Source: Chromera velia
Taxonomy: Eukaryota > Sar > Chromeraceae
NCBI GenBank assembly: GCA_018398765.1
Contig: JAHBMJ010002269.1
Coordinates: 1-20,721 of the forward strand
DNA length: 20,721 nt
Direction: 5' to 3'
The position numbers and the translations under genes were made by a program. Each line of letters begins with the position of its first letter. Position 1 is the first letter of the stretch. Positions 1-10,102 of the stretch are shown in pieces. The notes under the pieces were generated by a model, which did not search any database, was not told the DNA's origin, and worked only from the letters and a program-made list of their open reading frames with translations.

Positions 1-506
1 TCGACGGAAAGCCGATTTTGGGAACCGATTTTAGATCGGCTAACCATGTGACAGCCCTGGAAGGCAATCTACACGTTGCGGACCAGGGCTCGGCCGGCCA
101 CCAAGGCCAAAAAGCACTTCTTGTCTGTGCGCTGACCCATCAAAATGCCGATCTGAAAAATTTTCAGTCAGGTCTTTAGAAAGTTCTCCTCCAGTTAGAA
201 AGTCGGGTCAACAGAATGGGCCTCTATCCACAAAATCTCGTTGTCAAGCATTCCATTGGATTATATTAGAAAGCTTGATAACGACGAAATCGTGTTCAGC
301 TTGTTGTTCCAGAACTTCATTTTTGGAGGGGTTACAGATTCCGGAGTTTTTTCCCCCTCCGGTATCTGTGTTAGCTAGACACCTCTGGTTGCTCGTGGGA
401 GTGGTTGCCTCGGTGCAAAGGAGTTGTACAACAACTAGAAGGGTTGTTGGACTGGTTTGGATCGCTCAATCAGGTCAGTTCGTTTTGTGTCGTTCCACCA
501 GCAACA
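1..506. other. unassigned sequence, no gene recognised
   Basis: No reading frame here has a recognisable domain, and none continues convincingly through splice sites. Minus-strand frames between about 60 and 240 have mixed, protein-like composition, so an exon of a gene extending beyond the left edge cannot be excluded. I see no tRNA or promoter signal. Confidence 0.4.
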
Positions 507-731
507 GGGGGGGGTGGACCCTCTTGCAGGGGTACGAAGCGGGCCAATTTGGTACCCCTGGTGGAGGGGGGGAGTCCAACCTGCTCTGCAGGTTTGCGTC
601 CAAAATATGTCGAGGAAACACTCCTGGACACATTTTGGACGCAAACCTGCAGAGCAGGTCGGACCCCCCCCCTCCACCAGGGGTACTAAATTGGCCCGCT
701 TCGTACCCCTGCGAGAGGGTCCACCCCCCCC
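507..731. repeat. 225-bp near-perfect palindrome (fold-back)
   Basis: The left arm (507-616) and right arm (622-731) are reverse complements around a loop of about 5 nt near 619 (AACAC). Hand comparison shows about 4 mismatches over the outer 100 bp and 2 in the inner 15 bp. Each arm carries a GGTACGAAGCGGGCC block, a GGTGGAGGGGGG block and a CTGCTCTGCAGG block. The arms begin and end in runs of eight G or C. Both strands are open over much of it, so the open frames here are by-products of the symmetry. I found no target-site duplication and no protein that would name a transposon family. It could be a fold-back element, a hairpin-RNA source or an inverted duplication. Confidence 0.85.
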
Positions 732-1097
732 TCCTAATGAGGGAATTGAAAAAATCTTATTTGCAGAGATGAGCCTTCTTGGTGCATGCAGAAGGCTTTG
801 TACGATGTCTGTGAGTGTTCCTATATGGCTGCAACCTGGCCATTGTGGTTTCTGAATGACTGACTGGTCTGCCCTCGGCAAGGCACAAAACTGCCGTCTC
901 CCTTTGTGTGTGTTGTTCACCCCTGCCCCCCTCCTCTGCTCTTTGCAGGTCGTGGGTCTCCTCCAGGAGATGCTTCTTTTGTGTCCCAGTCCTTCCTCAA
1001 CTCCTCCAGAGGTAGGTCTTTGCATTTTCGTTAAGGCCGCAGTCTTCAGACTGCGAAAGGGAGCAGTGCCCCTATGTGCTAAGCCTGTGTTTTTTTC
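732..1097. other. unassigned sequence between palindrome and minisatellite
   Basis: Pyrimidine-rich on the + strand and interrupted in all frames. Scattered GT and AG dinucleotides resemble splice sites, but no exon with recognisable content can be built. Confidence 0.35.
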
Positions 1098-1831
1098 TAC
1101 CTGCCTGACTGCCTCCGAAATTTCGCCCTTCTTGCCTGCTTGACTGCCTTCTAGCTTTCGGCCTTTCTGTCTGGCTAAATGCCTTCCCAATTTCGGCCTT
1201 TCCGCCCGCTCTATTGCCTTCCTAATTTCAGCTTTTACCGCGCTCCTAATTTCAGTTTTCCTGCCTGCCCGATTGCCTTCCCAATTTCGGCCTTCTTGCC
1301 TGCTTGACTGCCTTCCAGAGTTTTGCATTCCTACCATGCTGACTGCTTTCCTATTTCAGCCTTCTTACCTGCCTGACTGCCCTCCAAATTTCGGTCTTTC
1401 TGTCTGCCTCAATGCTTTCCAAATTTTGGCCTTTCTGTCTGCCTGACTGACTTTGCAATTTCGGCCTTCTTACCTGTCCGGTTGCTTTCCCAATTTTGGC
1501 TTTCCTGCCTGCCTGATTGCCTTCCCTATTTTGGCCTTCCTTCCTGCCCAAGTTTTCTCCTAATACTTCCTAATTTCGGTCATCCTGCTTGCCCGATGGC
1601 CTTCCCAATTTTGTTCTTCCTGCTGGCCCGACTGTCTTCCCAAGTTCGGCCTTCTTGTGTGTCTGACTGCCTCCCAGAGTTCGTTCTTTCTGCCTACATG
1701 CCTGCCTTCCAATTTCGGTCTTCTTGGCGGCCTGACTGCCTTCCAATTTCGGCCTTGCTGGCCGCCTGATTGCCTTCCCGATTTCAGCCTTCCTGCCCGT
1801 CCGATTGCTTTCCCAATTTCGGTCTTCCTGC
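1098..1831. repeat. degenerate minisatellite, about 36-bp period
   Basis: About 20 diverged units. On + the unit reads roughly CCTGCCTGACTGCCTTCC followed by CAATTTCGGCCTTCTTG, and spacing varies by a base or so. On the minus strand long stretches stay open and give a basic repeat of about 12 residues (for example EIRKAIERAERPK, then KLGRHLARQKGR). Frames break at about 1340 and 1555, so continuous coding would need splicing or is lost. The unit divergence suggests an old array. I treat it as a repeat and not a gene. Confidence 0.75.
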
Positions 1832-1986
1832 TTTTATGTATCATTCTGATGCAAATTAAAGATACAGGTTGTGTTTGCATGCATGCTTTTATGTGTATTC
1901 TGGCGATTCGACTGACTTTCTGTTTGTGTGCACGTATTTCTGCAGGTGGCGTTCACGGGTGTGCATGTTTAATATATACTGAGATG

Positions 1987-2015
1987 CCCCCCCCCCCCCC
2001 CCCCCCCCCCNCCCC
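1987..2015. repeat. C homopolymer with ambiguous base
   Basis: Twenty-four C, an N at 2011, then four more C. The N marks an unresolved base in a long homopolymer. Sequence length is unreliable here. Confidence 0.9.
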
Positions 2016-2049
2016 TCCCCCTACCCCTGACACGCCCGCCGTTGAGCAG

Positions 2050-2430
2050 TGCCTCGTATGAATTGAAAACAAAACAGTTATGATCATGAGAAGAAATGCT
2101 TCCATCAGATCGATTCAGAGCCATTTAGATGCATTTCTTAGCGTTAATTTACGATGATAGGTACCAGACAATTTATGGTTTTGAAAAAATATATACTCTA
2201 TATATACATTTTTTTATTTCATTTTTTAAACATCTTACTAAGCTTAAATAGTCTTAAATAAATTATGAAAATCAATTAGTTTAAAGGTTAAACTATCTAT
2301 TTTAATATTTTAAAAACTAAATTTTTCAAAGTCACTTTCCAGTACAAAGGTTTCAATTGTTAGTACAGTCAGTTGAGGTCCCTGACCTAAGACACTCACA
2401 AAACACCTTTCCTGACTGTTTTATAGGTCC
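2050..2430. other. AT-rich non-coding stretch
   Basis: From about 2150 to 2340 the sequence is strongly AT-rich, with TATATA and poly-T tracts, against a background near 50% GC. No open frame of note. It resembles the AT-rich flanks inside the hAT element near 11000 and 12700 in composition only. I could not establish homology. Confidence 0.5.
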
Positions 2431-2777
2431 AGTCTAGGGTCCAGTGTCCCAGGTAGGAAAGACGACTGGCCTAGCGACTGGCGGGTGGGGACTGTCCCTA
2501 CAATGGTGGAACGACTGCCCGCTTGGAGGCCCTGGGNGGGGGGGGGGGACGCCGAGCAAGCGGTGACGGCTGCTCCTAAGGTTCACGCCCACTGGTAACA
2601 AACGCGTACGATAGAGAGGGTCGTTCACCAACATCAGGGGGGGCCGGGGCGTTTTCTCACAGCCTTTGTTTTTCTTTCCCTCTTTTTCTCTCAGGTACAG
2701 CAAGCAGGCCTCTAGAGCCGTCAGCCTCCCCCTCCCTACCTCGAGGTACGGCACCTACTACTAGGCTGCTAGCTCGT
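2431..2777. other. possible 5' region of the retroelement, with an N in a G run
   Basis: It contains a run of three G, an N at 2537 and eleven more G, then a pyrimidine tract at 2665-2693 ending TCTCTCAG, which looks like a 3' splice site. The + frame is open from about 2694 into the first recognisable part of the retroelement. The true 5' end of the element could therefore lie here. No product is recognisable upstream of 2694. Confidence 0.3.
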
Positions 2778-4140
2778 ATGGGAGGATTCGGAGAGGATAT
2801 CAACGTGGCCGTACAGTCCCTTGAAGGGAACATACCAGTACCACAAGGAGGTGGAGATAGCAAAGAGCGTTTACGAGGGGATGAAGAAAGGGAGACAGAA
2901 GAGGATTGGACATAGCCTGATTTGATGGGGGAACCCGAAGAGCAGTCACCTCAGACTAGGCCCCCTATCGCTCCCTCTAGCATAGATTCGAGTTCCCACT
3001 TTGCACGTCACCCGCACCCGACGGAGAGATGGTCAAACCCTATCATAGCAGTGATAGCGCCGCCAACCAGGGAAGCACGCTCTTCAGGCCAGTCGGAGGG
3101 GCGGGGCAGACAAACAGGGAGAAGAGACGTATACCGAATGTACCGTTGCCTCCGAACCACCAACTGCTGCGAAGCAGCTCGGACGCCGCCCCCCAGCAGC
3201 TACAGACGACAAGCTTAGCCTCTGCCTCAGCCAGCGCATCTTTATCTAGCAGTTCCGCATCTTCGTCCTCCCAGCCTGTCTTCAGACCGGTACAAATCAC
3301 ACCGAACCCGATGTAAGTGCCAGTCCCAGCGGCCCCGGCATCAGTCTCGGCAGCAGCAGCGGCAGCAGCAGCAGTGTCTGCCGCACCGTCAGTGATCCCG
3401 AGGCCCGTAGCGTCAGTGGTATCCCGTTTCCTACCTCCCCCCCAGCGGTAGTCGGCAGTGGAAGCGTCCCTCCAAGCCCGGCAGCGGGCAGATGAGGATG
3501 AGAGGGAGCGGCAAACAGCAGTATCGGTCCCCAGGAGGGACTTTTCCTCAGGTAGCAGATTCTGTCAGGAAGATTCACAAGACGCTGAGGCGGCGCGTGC
3601 GCCTCCAAAAACAGATTCCGACCTAGAGGAGGTAGGTAGTGTAGGGATGTCATCCTCAGAAGATCAAGGTATAGAAAGTGAGCGCAGAAATGATAGTGGC
3701 CATGGAAGACAGCCCCAAAACCCCCCGCCTTCTAACCTGGCCCAAAGAAACGGGGATAAACAGATGGACGGCTAGGGAGGAGCAGCCACAAGGGCGGCTA
3801 GGGTCAGATACGCTCACCCCCTCCCTCCAAGCATGAACACGCAGAGGGCACAGGACAACCACAGTGACGTAGGTAGCGATGGTGATCTGGAGGACAGGGA
3901 AGACGTCTCAGAACGAGCGGCAGAGTGGGAAGGGAAGTAGGTGTTTTAAAACTTGGTAGACTGGACAGTAAAAGCCTGGAACGACCTGGACATTCCCACG
4001 GACAGACATATTGATCCCAGGCTACGCTCTGCCTTGGCTGCCGTCATCGAGGAGATTGTCGATCGTCTGGGGGATGAGGATGCTATCAAAGCAGAGAGAG
4101 CATGGAAAGCCCTAGCATACTTCCCTTCTATCTTTTAGCT
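2778..4140 (+). pseudogene. retroelement N-terminal region (broken)
   Basis: The first plausible start is ATG 2778 (MGGFGEDINVAV), with an in-frame TAG near 2914, after which the frame continues (MGEPEEQSPQ from 2924). The segments to about 3930 are polar, rich in Ser, Pro, Glu and Arg, and probably disordered; they lie in at least two frames. From 3943 to 4138 a helical, acidic segment (DWTVKAWNDLDIPTD, ending RAWKALAYFPSIF) matches the region that precedes the reverse transcriptase in RLE-type elements, where a W-x-A-L-x-x-P motif is typical. No zinc finger or BED-like DNA-binding motif was recognised at the N-terminus. Confidence 0.6.
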
Positions 4141-5942
4141 TCCACAAGGACCGACGAGGAGGACATGCTTCCTTGTCCATGCGCCGGTGGCGAATCAAGG
4201 CTGTTTGGGAGGGGGACTTTGAGATGCTAGTCCGATCAGATTCTCTGCGCGAGGATATAGTAAGAATGAGGGAGAGACAGAAGAAGGAGCAGGAGAGAAG
4301 AAAGCGTCGGTCGATGCAGCAGCGCACAGAAGACGACCTGGCCTCTAAGCAGAGACAGGTGCAGGGGTTGATAGAGGAGGAGGCGCTCTTAAAGGCAGCT
4401 TCTCGGCTGCAGTCATTCGGATGGCTCCTGCAACTGCTGCTACCTTCAGAAAGACAGTGAGTATGTTCCCCTAGAGAGCGCATCCACTTCTTTTGAGAGG
4501 CCCTTCCCAGGATGCTAAATAGGGCGACTCGTAGTCTTTATAGCCCTCTTCTTCTGCTTTTTCATCACTGTTACAGAAAAACCTCCTGGAGGCCATTAGG
4601 TCAGCGCCGAAAGGCTCGGCACAAGGGGTTACAGGGTGGCAGTATGAGCACTTAGGCTTTTTCCTCCCCAGAGTTGGCTCGGCAGAAGCGCGGATTCTGC
4701 GCATTGCCATGTGTTTGGCAAGAGGTGATGCCCCGGTGGGTTTCATATCACTACTGGAGGGGGGAAGGTGCTTTGCTTTGAAGAAGAACGCACGGGGGAC
4801 GGAGGTGAGACCGATCGTAGTGGGGGATGTTCTACGAAGGTGGGTTATGAGAGCGATCTTCCTGGAGTTCGGTCTTCAGTTTGAGAGGCACCTTGGCCCC
4901 CTGCAGTTTGCTATGCATACTAGAGCAGGTACGGAAAAGTTGTTTCGGTGTGTGTAAACGTGTTTGCAGCGTTCTCTTTCGTCTGCTGTCCTCAATTTGG
5001 ATACATCCAATGCCTTCAATGCTTACGATCGTTAAGTAGTTATGGATGAGCTCCATGCACATTTTCCCCATCTGTATACATTCTTTACGCTATAGTATGC
5101 TATGGTATAGAACCCTTTCTGATCTGGTGTTCAAGGATCAGACAAGTTTCTTGTGAAAGATCAAGTGTGAAGAAGGTGTGCAGCAGGGGGATGTAGCAGG
5201 GCCCCTTTTGTTATGTCTCGGGCTGAAGCCTTCCCGCGATGGTGTGTTGAGGGATTTGCAGGCTAAGCATGGAAGAAAGGGGTGCTTTGTTGGTACTTTC
5301 ATAAACGATGTCTCCATGCTTTTCCCTCTCCGCCCCCTGTCTCAGATTCCTGCAGATGAACAGGACGACAGCATCCTGCATGCATGGAGGGTGAGTGCGG
5401 CTAGGTTACACAGCTTCGAGCTGATGCTACGGCCGGATAAGAGCTCCATTCATTCTCCCTCATGGCAGTTCATGGCAAGCTGTCCGGCAGTCTATCCTTC
5501 TCTCTCCGGAATCTCTCCCTCTTTCACAGGTTTCCGTCTTTGTGGTATGGCAAGTGGGATGGTACAGTATCAGAGTGAACACTTTGACAAAAAACTGAAA
5601 GAGACGCGGGAGCTTAGTGAGGCGGTCGAAGAGTATGGGGACCCGCAGGGAGCTCACCTCCTGATGCGTTTCTGCATTCTCCCAAAACTGATTTACCTCA
5701 CAAGAATTATAGGAGACGTCATCATGTTGGACAAGTGGTTGTGTGCTGATAAGGAGTTAGGCGAGTCATGGGCATACATCATGGGTTTGTCAGAGCAGGA
5801 GGGGGACAGGGAGAAGTGCGAAATCAAGCCTACCTTCCTCAATACCAGGGGGGTCTGGGTCTTACCTGTTTTTGCACAACCGCGACGGCAGATCTGTTGG
5901 GGAGTTGCAGGGTTACGTTGTCTGACATGGTTCAGCGACTGA
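4130..5942 (+). pseudogene. retroelement reverse transcriptase region (broken)
   Basis: After a frame change near 4130 the linker RIKAVWEGDFEMLV appears (4181-4240). At 4600-4650 comes GSAQGVTGWQYEHL, the GW-Y-EHL motif upstream of the RT fingers. At 4770-4870 ALKKNARGTEVRPIVVGDVL is the RT1-2 block with R-P-I-x-V-G. LGPLQFAMHTRAGTEK follows at about 4890-4935. Motif A is LNLDTSNAFNAYDR near 4991-5034, followed by a TAA. Motif B is GVQQGDVAGPLL near 5175-5210. Motif C reads GTFINDVSML near 5290-5320, where F-x-D-D is expected, so the first catalytic Asp is Asn. The last frame runs to a stop at 5942. The frame changes at least four times. Confidence 0.85.
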
Positions 5943-6239
5943 CAGACCAGGCTTTCCTCGGTCAGGGCCAAGCATTAGAAAGGGAAGCTTTTTCAGCTCT
6001 TTTCTGGCTGCAAGCATCCAAGCGCGAGTTTAAGAGGGCAGAGGCAGCGGCGGAATCGGTGAAACTCAAGGCAAACCATCCGTTGAGACACGGGTGGAGT
6101 TCTATGTTTGGCGTGTGGTGAAGAACGTCATCCGGCTAAGAAGAGCAGAATTAATTTTAAAGTTACCGACGCCATTCACCGATCGCGTAGAGTGTATCTT
6201 TATTTGAAGGTATAGTTCTCTGAGCGTGTCCGCCTGCAT

Positions 6240-7130
6240 TCCTGCTCCGGCAACGGGGCTTCAGCCTGGCTATGCCTGGCTGAGTGTCATTCCCTCATCC
6301 GGTTGGCTGCGCTTTTCTCCCACAGTTTATTGGGTAGCGGTCTGCATTCGTCTTGGCCTAGGCATGATCCCGAAGATGCGCAGGGTAACTTAAAGGGTGT
6401 GTGTGTGTGGGCTAGGTGTGCGGGTCTCCTCTCGACCCCAGAGGGCACCATGCACAGAAGTGCCCGAACGGAGGGGGCATGCACTGGCGCTATGAGCAGG
6501 TAAAAGGCGCGTTTACACAGATTTTGCGTGGGCTCCGTCACACTTACGTACTAGAAGAAACGACCCTGGGTCACTTGGGGGTCGCTACCGATTCCCATCT
6601 CGCTGATCAGAGGAACAAACGGGCAAACATCTTTGCCTCCCTTTTAAATGGTGATACCATCCTAGCGGATGTTTCCATCATTTTTTCTATCTTGTCTGAC
6701 GCCGCCTGCCTGGTAGTGCATATCCGATTGAAAACAACAGGGGCAGCCGCCAAGATGAAGAGTGAGGAGAAGCAAAGAAAATATGCCGTCGCGGCTCGTT
6801 TGGTGGGCCTGCGATTCGTTCCGCTGGTCTTCGAGACCTTCGGACGACCAGATAGAGAAACGGTCTCTTTTGTGAAGGAGCTGGTCGGGATTATGGGTTT
6901 AAGAGCGGGTTTTTCCATGGAGGCGGAGATGAGGGCGGTCCAGGTATTGGAAGGTCCTCGATTGTACGCTGCAGCAGTATGTGGCTATCAATGTGCTGAC
7001 TTCTGCCTTTCACGGCAGAGGTCAGCGGGGTCCTTTCCAGCCAGCCTCCATTTTACGACGTGAGTTCTTAATGCAGCTGGCGCATAAGAGGGACCGTTTT
7101 ATTCAGGAGGATCCTGAGATTGCTGCGTGA
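6240..7130 (+). pseudogene. retroelement zinc knuckle and restriction-like endonuclease (broken)
   Basis: Upstream remnants (SGNGASAWL and AWLSVIPSSGWLRF, 6240-6340) are in two frames. From 6416 the frame gives CGSPLDPRGHHAQKC, the C-x-H-C part of the knuckle that precedes the RLE domain; a TAG at 6413 and a (GT)n run replace the first Cys. The endonuclease follows: RANIFASLLNGDTILADVSI (D of the PD-D/E-x-K fold), SEEKQRKY (the Lys) and FVPLVFETFGR, all matching the RLE consensus. A frameshift near 6960 separates these from the true end, LQQYVAINVLTSAF to EIAA with a TGA at 7128-7130. Putative catalytic D and K look retained although the frame is broken. Confidence 0.8.
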
Positions 7131-7683
7131 TTTGTTTTTTGATGTATGGATGTGCATGGATGTTTGCATGTTCGGTCTTTGTTTCTTCTTTCTTCTGTTG
7201 TGTAGATATGAGACACTCTGTGTGCATGTGTCGTGCTCAGCATCACGTCTTTATTTTCTTGATTGATTCTACTTGGGGGAGAGCTCTTACAGTGCCGCAG
7301 GAAGGTGTACTACCATGCATCTATTTGCTGGTTCGTTGCATTCCTCCTGCTTGTACTGTTACTCTCAGACTTTTACCCATATTTCTTCCTTTTTTTCCAT
7401 ACTCCATGCAGCCAGTTCGGTTTGGTTTGTGTTTTTTGTCTTTGTGCTCCAAGGTTTGAAGTCGATTTTTCTTGGTATTTTGATTTGAGCTCGGAATGTC
7501 TCGCCATTGGTAGGCTATTTTGCAAGTCTTAAGCCTCTTTTTTGCCTACTCCAGTCGTCATTTGTGTCCTCCAGCCGTCGGTCTTTACTGGAGGTCGTGG
7601 CCGTGGTTCGTTGACCTAGGTATTGAATGCAGGCTTTCTCTTAGGTTTGGATTGAACCTATGCCGTCGCCCCTAGGACCAGGC
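7131..7683 (+). other. 3' untranslated part of the retroelement (unique portion)
   Basis: This lies between the end of the endonuclease frame and the repeated 3' terminal segment. It is T-rich on + and open frames are accidental. It is absent from the truncated copy at 10103, so that copy began reverse transcription at the 3' end and stopped before this part. Confidence 0.55.
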
Positions 7684-8039
7684 GGTATGTACTCTCAGTT
7701 CTAGGCTAAAGACGAGAGATCGTACTATGAAGTCAGCTCTATAGATAGGAGTCTGTCGAGTCTACTAGGGAGAGCGTGAGTTTTGCTTTTCTTTGTAGCT
7801 CTCTACTTCTGTCGTTTCAATCAGTCTTCTTTGTTTTAACTGCATATACATACGTTCTGATCGATCTATATCGGTTGATTTATCTGGTTAGGGACTATTG
7901 TATGGATTTAATTCTTTGGCTTTCGCTTTGCCTGCACGCTCTCCTTCTGAATCGATCCAACCTTGCATTTGTCAGTCAGACGTGGTCAGGTGGCGGTGGC
8001 GGCGGCAGGACACTGAGATATTGGACCCATCAGGGCCGA
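7684..8039 (+). repeat. retroelement 3' terminal segment, copy A
   Basis: A 356-bp direct repeat of 10103-10449. The match starts at GGTATGTACTCTCAG and ends at CATCAGGGCCGA. I estimate about 90% identity by eye, mainly transitions, with 9 bases more here within a GGCGGT-rich stretch near 7990-8008. It is the intact-context copy, joined to the element's coding remnants. Confidence 0.93.
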
Positions 8040-8415
8040 ACTTCTCACATACCCCCTGTCCCGACGATGTCTGATTTCTTCTTTTCTTCCGGTCTCTGCA
8101 TGCAAGACTTTATGCATTTATGAGCGAAGAACAATATCCTTTCAGAGAGGAATATCTTGTCCTCTCAATGCCATGGCAACTTTTAGTATATTTATCTGTC
8201 TGCCTATCAGTCTTTCTCTCTATATCTATCTGCGTAACTCCTCCTCACTCCCCATCTGAGTTTTTGTCCATCCGTAAGCTCTTGAGTCAGTGACTTCTTC
8301 TTCAACTTTTGTTCTTTGCTTTCGAGCTTCTGGCTGATCCGGCTGAAGAGACTGTTGCTTTTTCTCTCCCCTCTCTTCTGTGTACTCCCTTTTCCATCAT
8401 ACTCCTTTCCCCATC
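8040..8415. other. unassigned, 3' flank of retroelement
   Basis: Pyrimidine-rich on + with TATC/TCTA-type simple sequence near 8195-8235. No gene or RNA signal recognised. Confidence 0.4.
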
Positions 8416-9120
8416 TCAGTCTGATTCAAATGCTCTCTGTGCTATTCCCCTGGTCTGCCTTAAAGTTTCCCTGTCCTTCCCCAGAGCTCGGAGCAAAAAA
8501 ATCATCCCCTCACCCGAGCGCTGGTCACTGCTCTTCAATAGGGCAATGCCATTCTCTAGGCCATGCTCCCCCCCCTTGTCATGTCCTTCCATGCCGACTG
8601 TGTCTTCTTCTGTAGATGTGTCTGCCTTCGTCTGCAAGGCAGTTTGGTTTTCACTGCGGCAATTTTCATATTTCTCCTTCATCCCTTCAGAGTCTCCCTG
8701 CATGCTTGCAGAGACCGATTTGCTTCTGTTGCTCAGTGTTTCCCCTTGTTCCCACTTCTCTTCCTCAGTTCTCTCTCCTTCTGTCAAGTCCATGCTTTTC
8801 AAACCTGTGTGAGATGGTACATGCAGGCCGTATTTCAGGCGCTCGCACCCCTCAAGCACTCCCGCGTCTGAACTGTGTTCTGTTATCGTTGGGAGTGGTT
8901 CGATCATGTTATCGAGTTGGACATCTACAGGTGTATCCACCTTCTCAATCGTGAATGTAGAAGGCAATGTCCTCTCTCTGTTTAACTCCGAACTTCTCTC
9001 CCAGCCCCTGTTCCAAACCTTCCCCCTCCTTCGTTCTGGCCTTGCTTTTCCTCCTCGCTTCCCCCTCTTTTTTTTGTTCCTTCTGCAACTACCTTCTGTC
9101 TTTGCACTTGTTCCTTCCAC
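8416..9120 (-). CDS. hypothetical disordered protein, possible terminal exon
   Basis: A 234-codon minus-strand open frame ends in a stop at 8416-8418. An in-frame TAA lies directly above 9120 and the first codon is GTG, so a real exon would start at a 3' splice site: either GTATAAG near 9117 or TTGCAG near 9078. The product begins very basic (KKKRGKRGG, RPERRRGK), then becomes acidic and polar with Ser, Glu, Gly and Thr, and looks disordered. There is no signal peptide, membrane segment or known domain. The opposite strand also has open frames, and no homologue is known to me. It may be a chance frame in biased sequence. Confidence 0.3.
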   Translation of the reverse strand: MEGTSAKTEGSCRRNKKKRGKRGGKARPERRRGKVWNRGWERSSELNRERTLPSTFTIEKVDTPVDVQLDNMIEPLPTITEHSSDAGVLEGCERLKYGLHVPSHTGLKSMDLTEGERTEEEKWEQGETLSNRSKSVSASMQGDSEGMKEKYENCRSENQTALQTKADTSTEEDTVGMEGHDKGGEHGLENGIALLKSSDQRSGEGMIFLLRALGKDRETLRQTRGIAQRAFESD

Positions 9121-9277
9121 TTATACGTTGTTGTCTGTTTTTTCCGTCCCTTTGCTTTCTTTGTCTGTCTGTTCCGCTTGCTTCAGTCGTTCATCTCTCC
9201 TTTCACTCAATCTGTCAGTCTTCTTGTTGATCATTTAATTGTTCCGTTGTTCAATTGTTCTCTCACTTCCCCTTTCT

Positions 9278-9470
9278 GTCATTCTGTCAATCCTTCCTTC
9301 AGTCATTCTATCAATTCTTTCTTCAGTCATTCTGTCAATTCTTCCTTCAATCATTCTTTTAATCCTTCCCTAGATCCTTCCTTCAATCATTCTTTCAATC
9401 CTTCCTTCAATCTTTCTTTTAATCCTTCCTTCAATCATTCTTTCAATCCTTTCTTCAATCATTCTGTCCA
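9278..9470. repeat. 24-bp minisatellite, about 8 units
   Basis: Units follow TCATTCTGTCAATCCTTCCT plus TCA, with one longer unit of about 36 bases near 9350-9385. The period is a multiple of three, so the + strand keeps an open frame of repeated FNHSFNPS residues. That frame continues into the antisense of the better candidate at 9565-9890, so I regard it as non-coding. Confidence 0.8.
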
Positions 9471-9564
9471 TTTTCTCTTCGTTCAATCCTTCTTCTCCTT
9501 CTTGCTCACTGCTGCTCATCTTTTTTTCTTTCAATTTGCTTCTTTCTTTCTCTCCAACTCTGAC

Positions 9565-9890
9565 TCATGGCGAAATCTGAACTTGAACAGGCGAAGCTTG
9601 CTCGGCGCCCCACAGACTCATTGCCTCGAAGTCTGCAGGTTCTGCCAGACTGAGTGTAGTCTCTGGTTGTCCCACCACCAACACCCATTCAAGCCAGTCC
9701 CGCATCTGCCTGAAGCAGCCCGTGTACAGGTCAAAGATCTCTACTCCTTCTCCCCAAGAGCGGACGTGAACAACCCTCCCCGGCCTGTCTGCAGACCACG
9801 AAGGATTAAACACGATCCGATACCTGCCTCAAAAAACATTTGTCGCCCTGCCTACGGCAAACAAGTTGTGTACTGGTCTGAGACTTCCAT
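9565..9890 (-). CDS. small two-exon gene of unknown function
   Basis: Proposed exon 1 is 9874-9890 (ATG, MEVSD plus two bases). The intron is 9824-9873 (50 nt, GTACAC to GAGGCAG) and exon 2 is 9565-9823, ending TGA. The junction keeps frame and gives about 91 residues. The sequence looks protein-like, with several Trp and mixed polar and hydrophobic residues (YRIVFNPSWSADRPGRV, EIFDLYTGCFRQMRDW). I do not recognise the family. A TATATA on the minus strand near 9975-9981 would sit about 90 bases upstream of the ATG. The same frame is open further upstream to 10052, so a longer N-terminus is possible. No membrane segment or signal peptide. It could also be a fragment of a larger gene. Confidence 0.38.
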
Positions 9891-10050
9891 TTCCAAATCC
9901 TCGTTGCTGCATTCCTTTGCACTGTTCAAAGCCGAGCTGAGTCTCGAGGTGTCTCGAGGTGTCTCTGCTCGAAGGTATATAGACTTCACAATATGATCTG
10001 CTCTACTAACTCTACTCAACTCTCTGAGCGATCCGTCTAAACTGAAGATC

Positions 10051-10102
10051 ATGTCGACGGTTCGAGCCTACACCTGGAAGAGCACCACTGAAAAGTTTGG
10101 GT
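10051..10102 (+). pseudogene. possible first exon cut by retroelement fragment
   Basis: ATG 10051 opens a protein-like frame (MSTVRAYTWKSTTEKF) that runs into the start of the truncated retroelement copy at 10103. Immediately after that copy the sequence is GGGGGTAAGCTC, which reads as a strong 5' splice site. Removing the insert would place the exon end and a GTAAGC donor together. This is only 17 codons, so the gene is conjectural. A later + segment at 10638-10706 (MASDESDQNQKIILL, then a stop) follows a CATCAGCAG acceptor near 10616 and might be a downstream exon, but the phase does not obviously fit. Confidence 0.3.

Larger units (their letters stand above)
2778..8039 (+). mobile_element. 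decayed non-LTR retrotransposon with RLE endonuclease
   Basis: Along the + strand, in shifting frames, I see an acidic and serine-rich N-terminal region, a helical region, reverse transcriptase, a zinc knuckle and a C-terminal restriction-like endonuclease. This is the order of the early-branching, R2-like non-LTR elements. The coding part ends at 7130 and a 3' untranslated tail runs to 8039. The 3' end is placed by comparison with a second copy at 10103-10449; both stop after CATCAGGGCCGA. The 5' end is not defined. At least seven frameshifts or stops and an altered catalytic motif make it non-autonomous. No poly-A tail is seen, as is usual for several RLE families. Confidence 0.85.

Noticed and set aside
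435-1337. 300-codon minus-strand open frame
   Set aside because: It is composed of the minisatellite and the palindrome. Openness follows from the repeats, and the sequence between them has no recognisable domain.
1098-1831. CRISPR-like array of about 36-bp period
   Set aside because: Units are diverged and directly adjacent with no unique spacers, and the genome is eukaryotic.
9178-9996. 272-codon + strand open frame with FNHSFNP repeats
   Set aside because: Its repetitive half is a 24-bp minisatellite, and its second half is antisense to a more protein-like minus-strand frame. There is no signal or domain.
10051-10075. GGTTCGAGCC resembling a tRNA T-loop
   Set aside because: Flanking bases do not form a T-stem, and no anticodon or acceptor stem is found.
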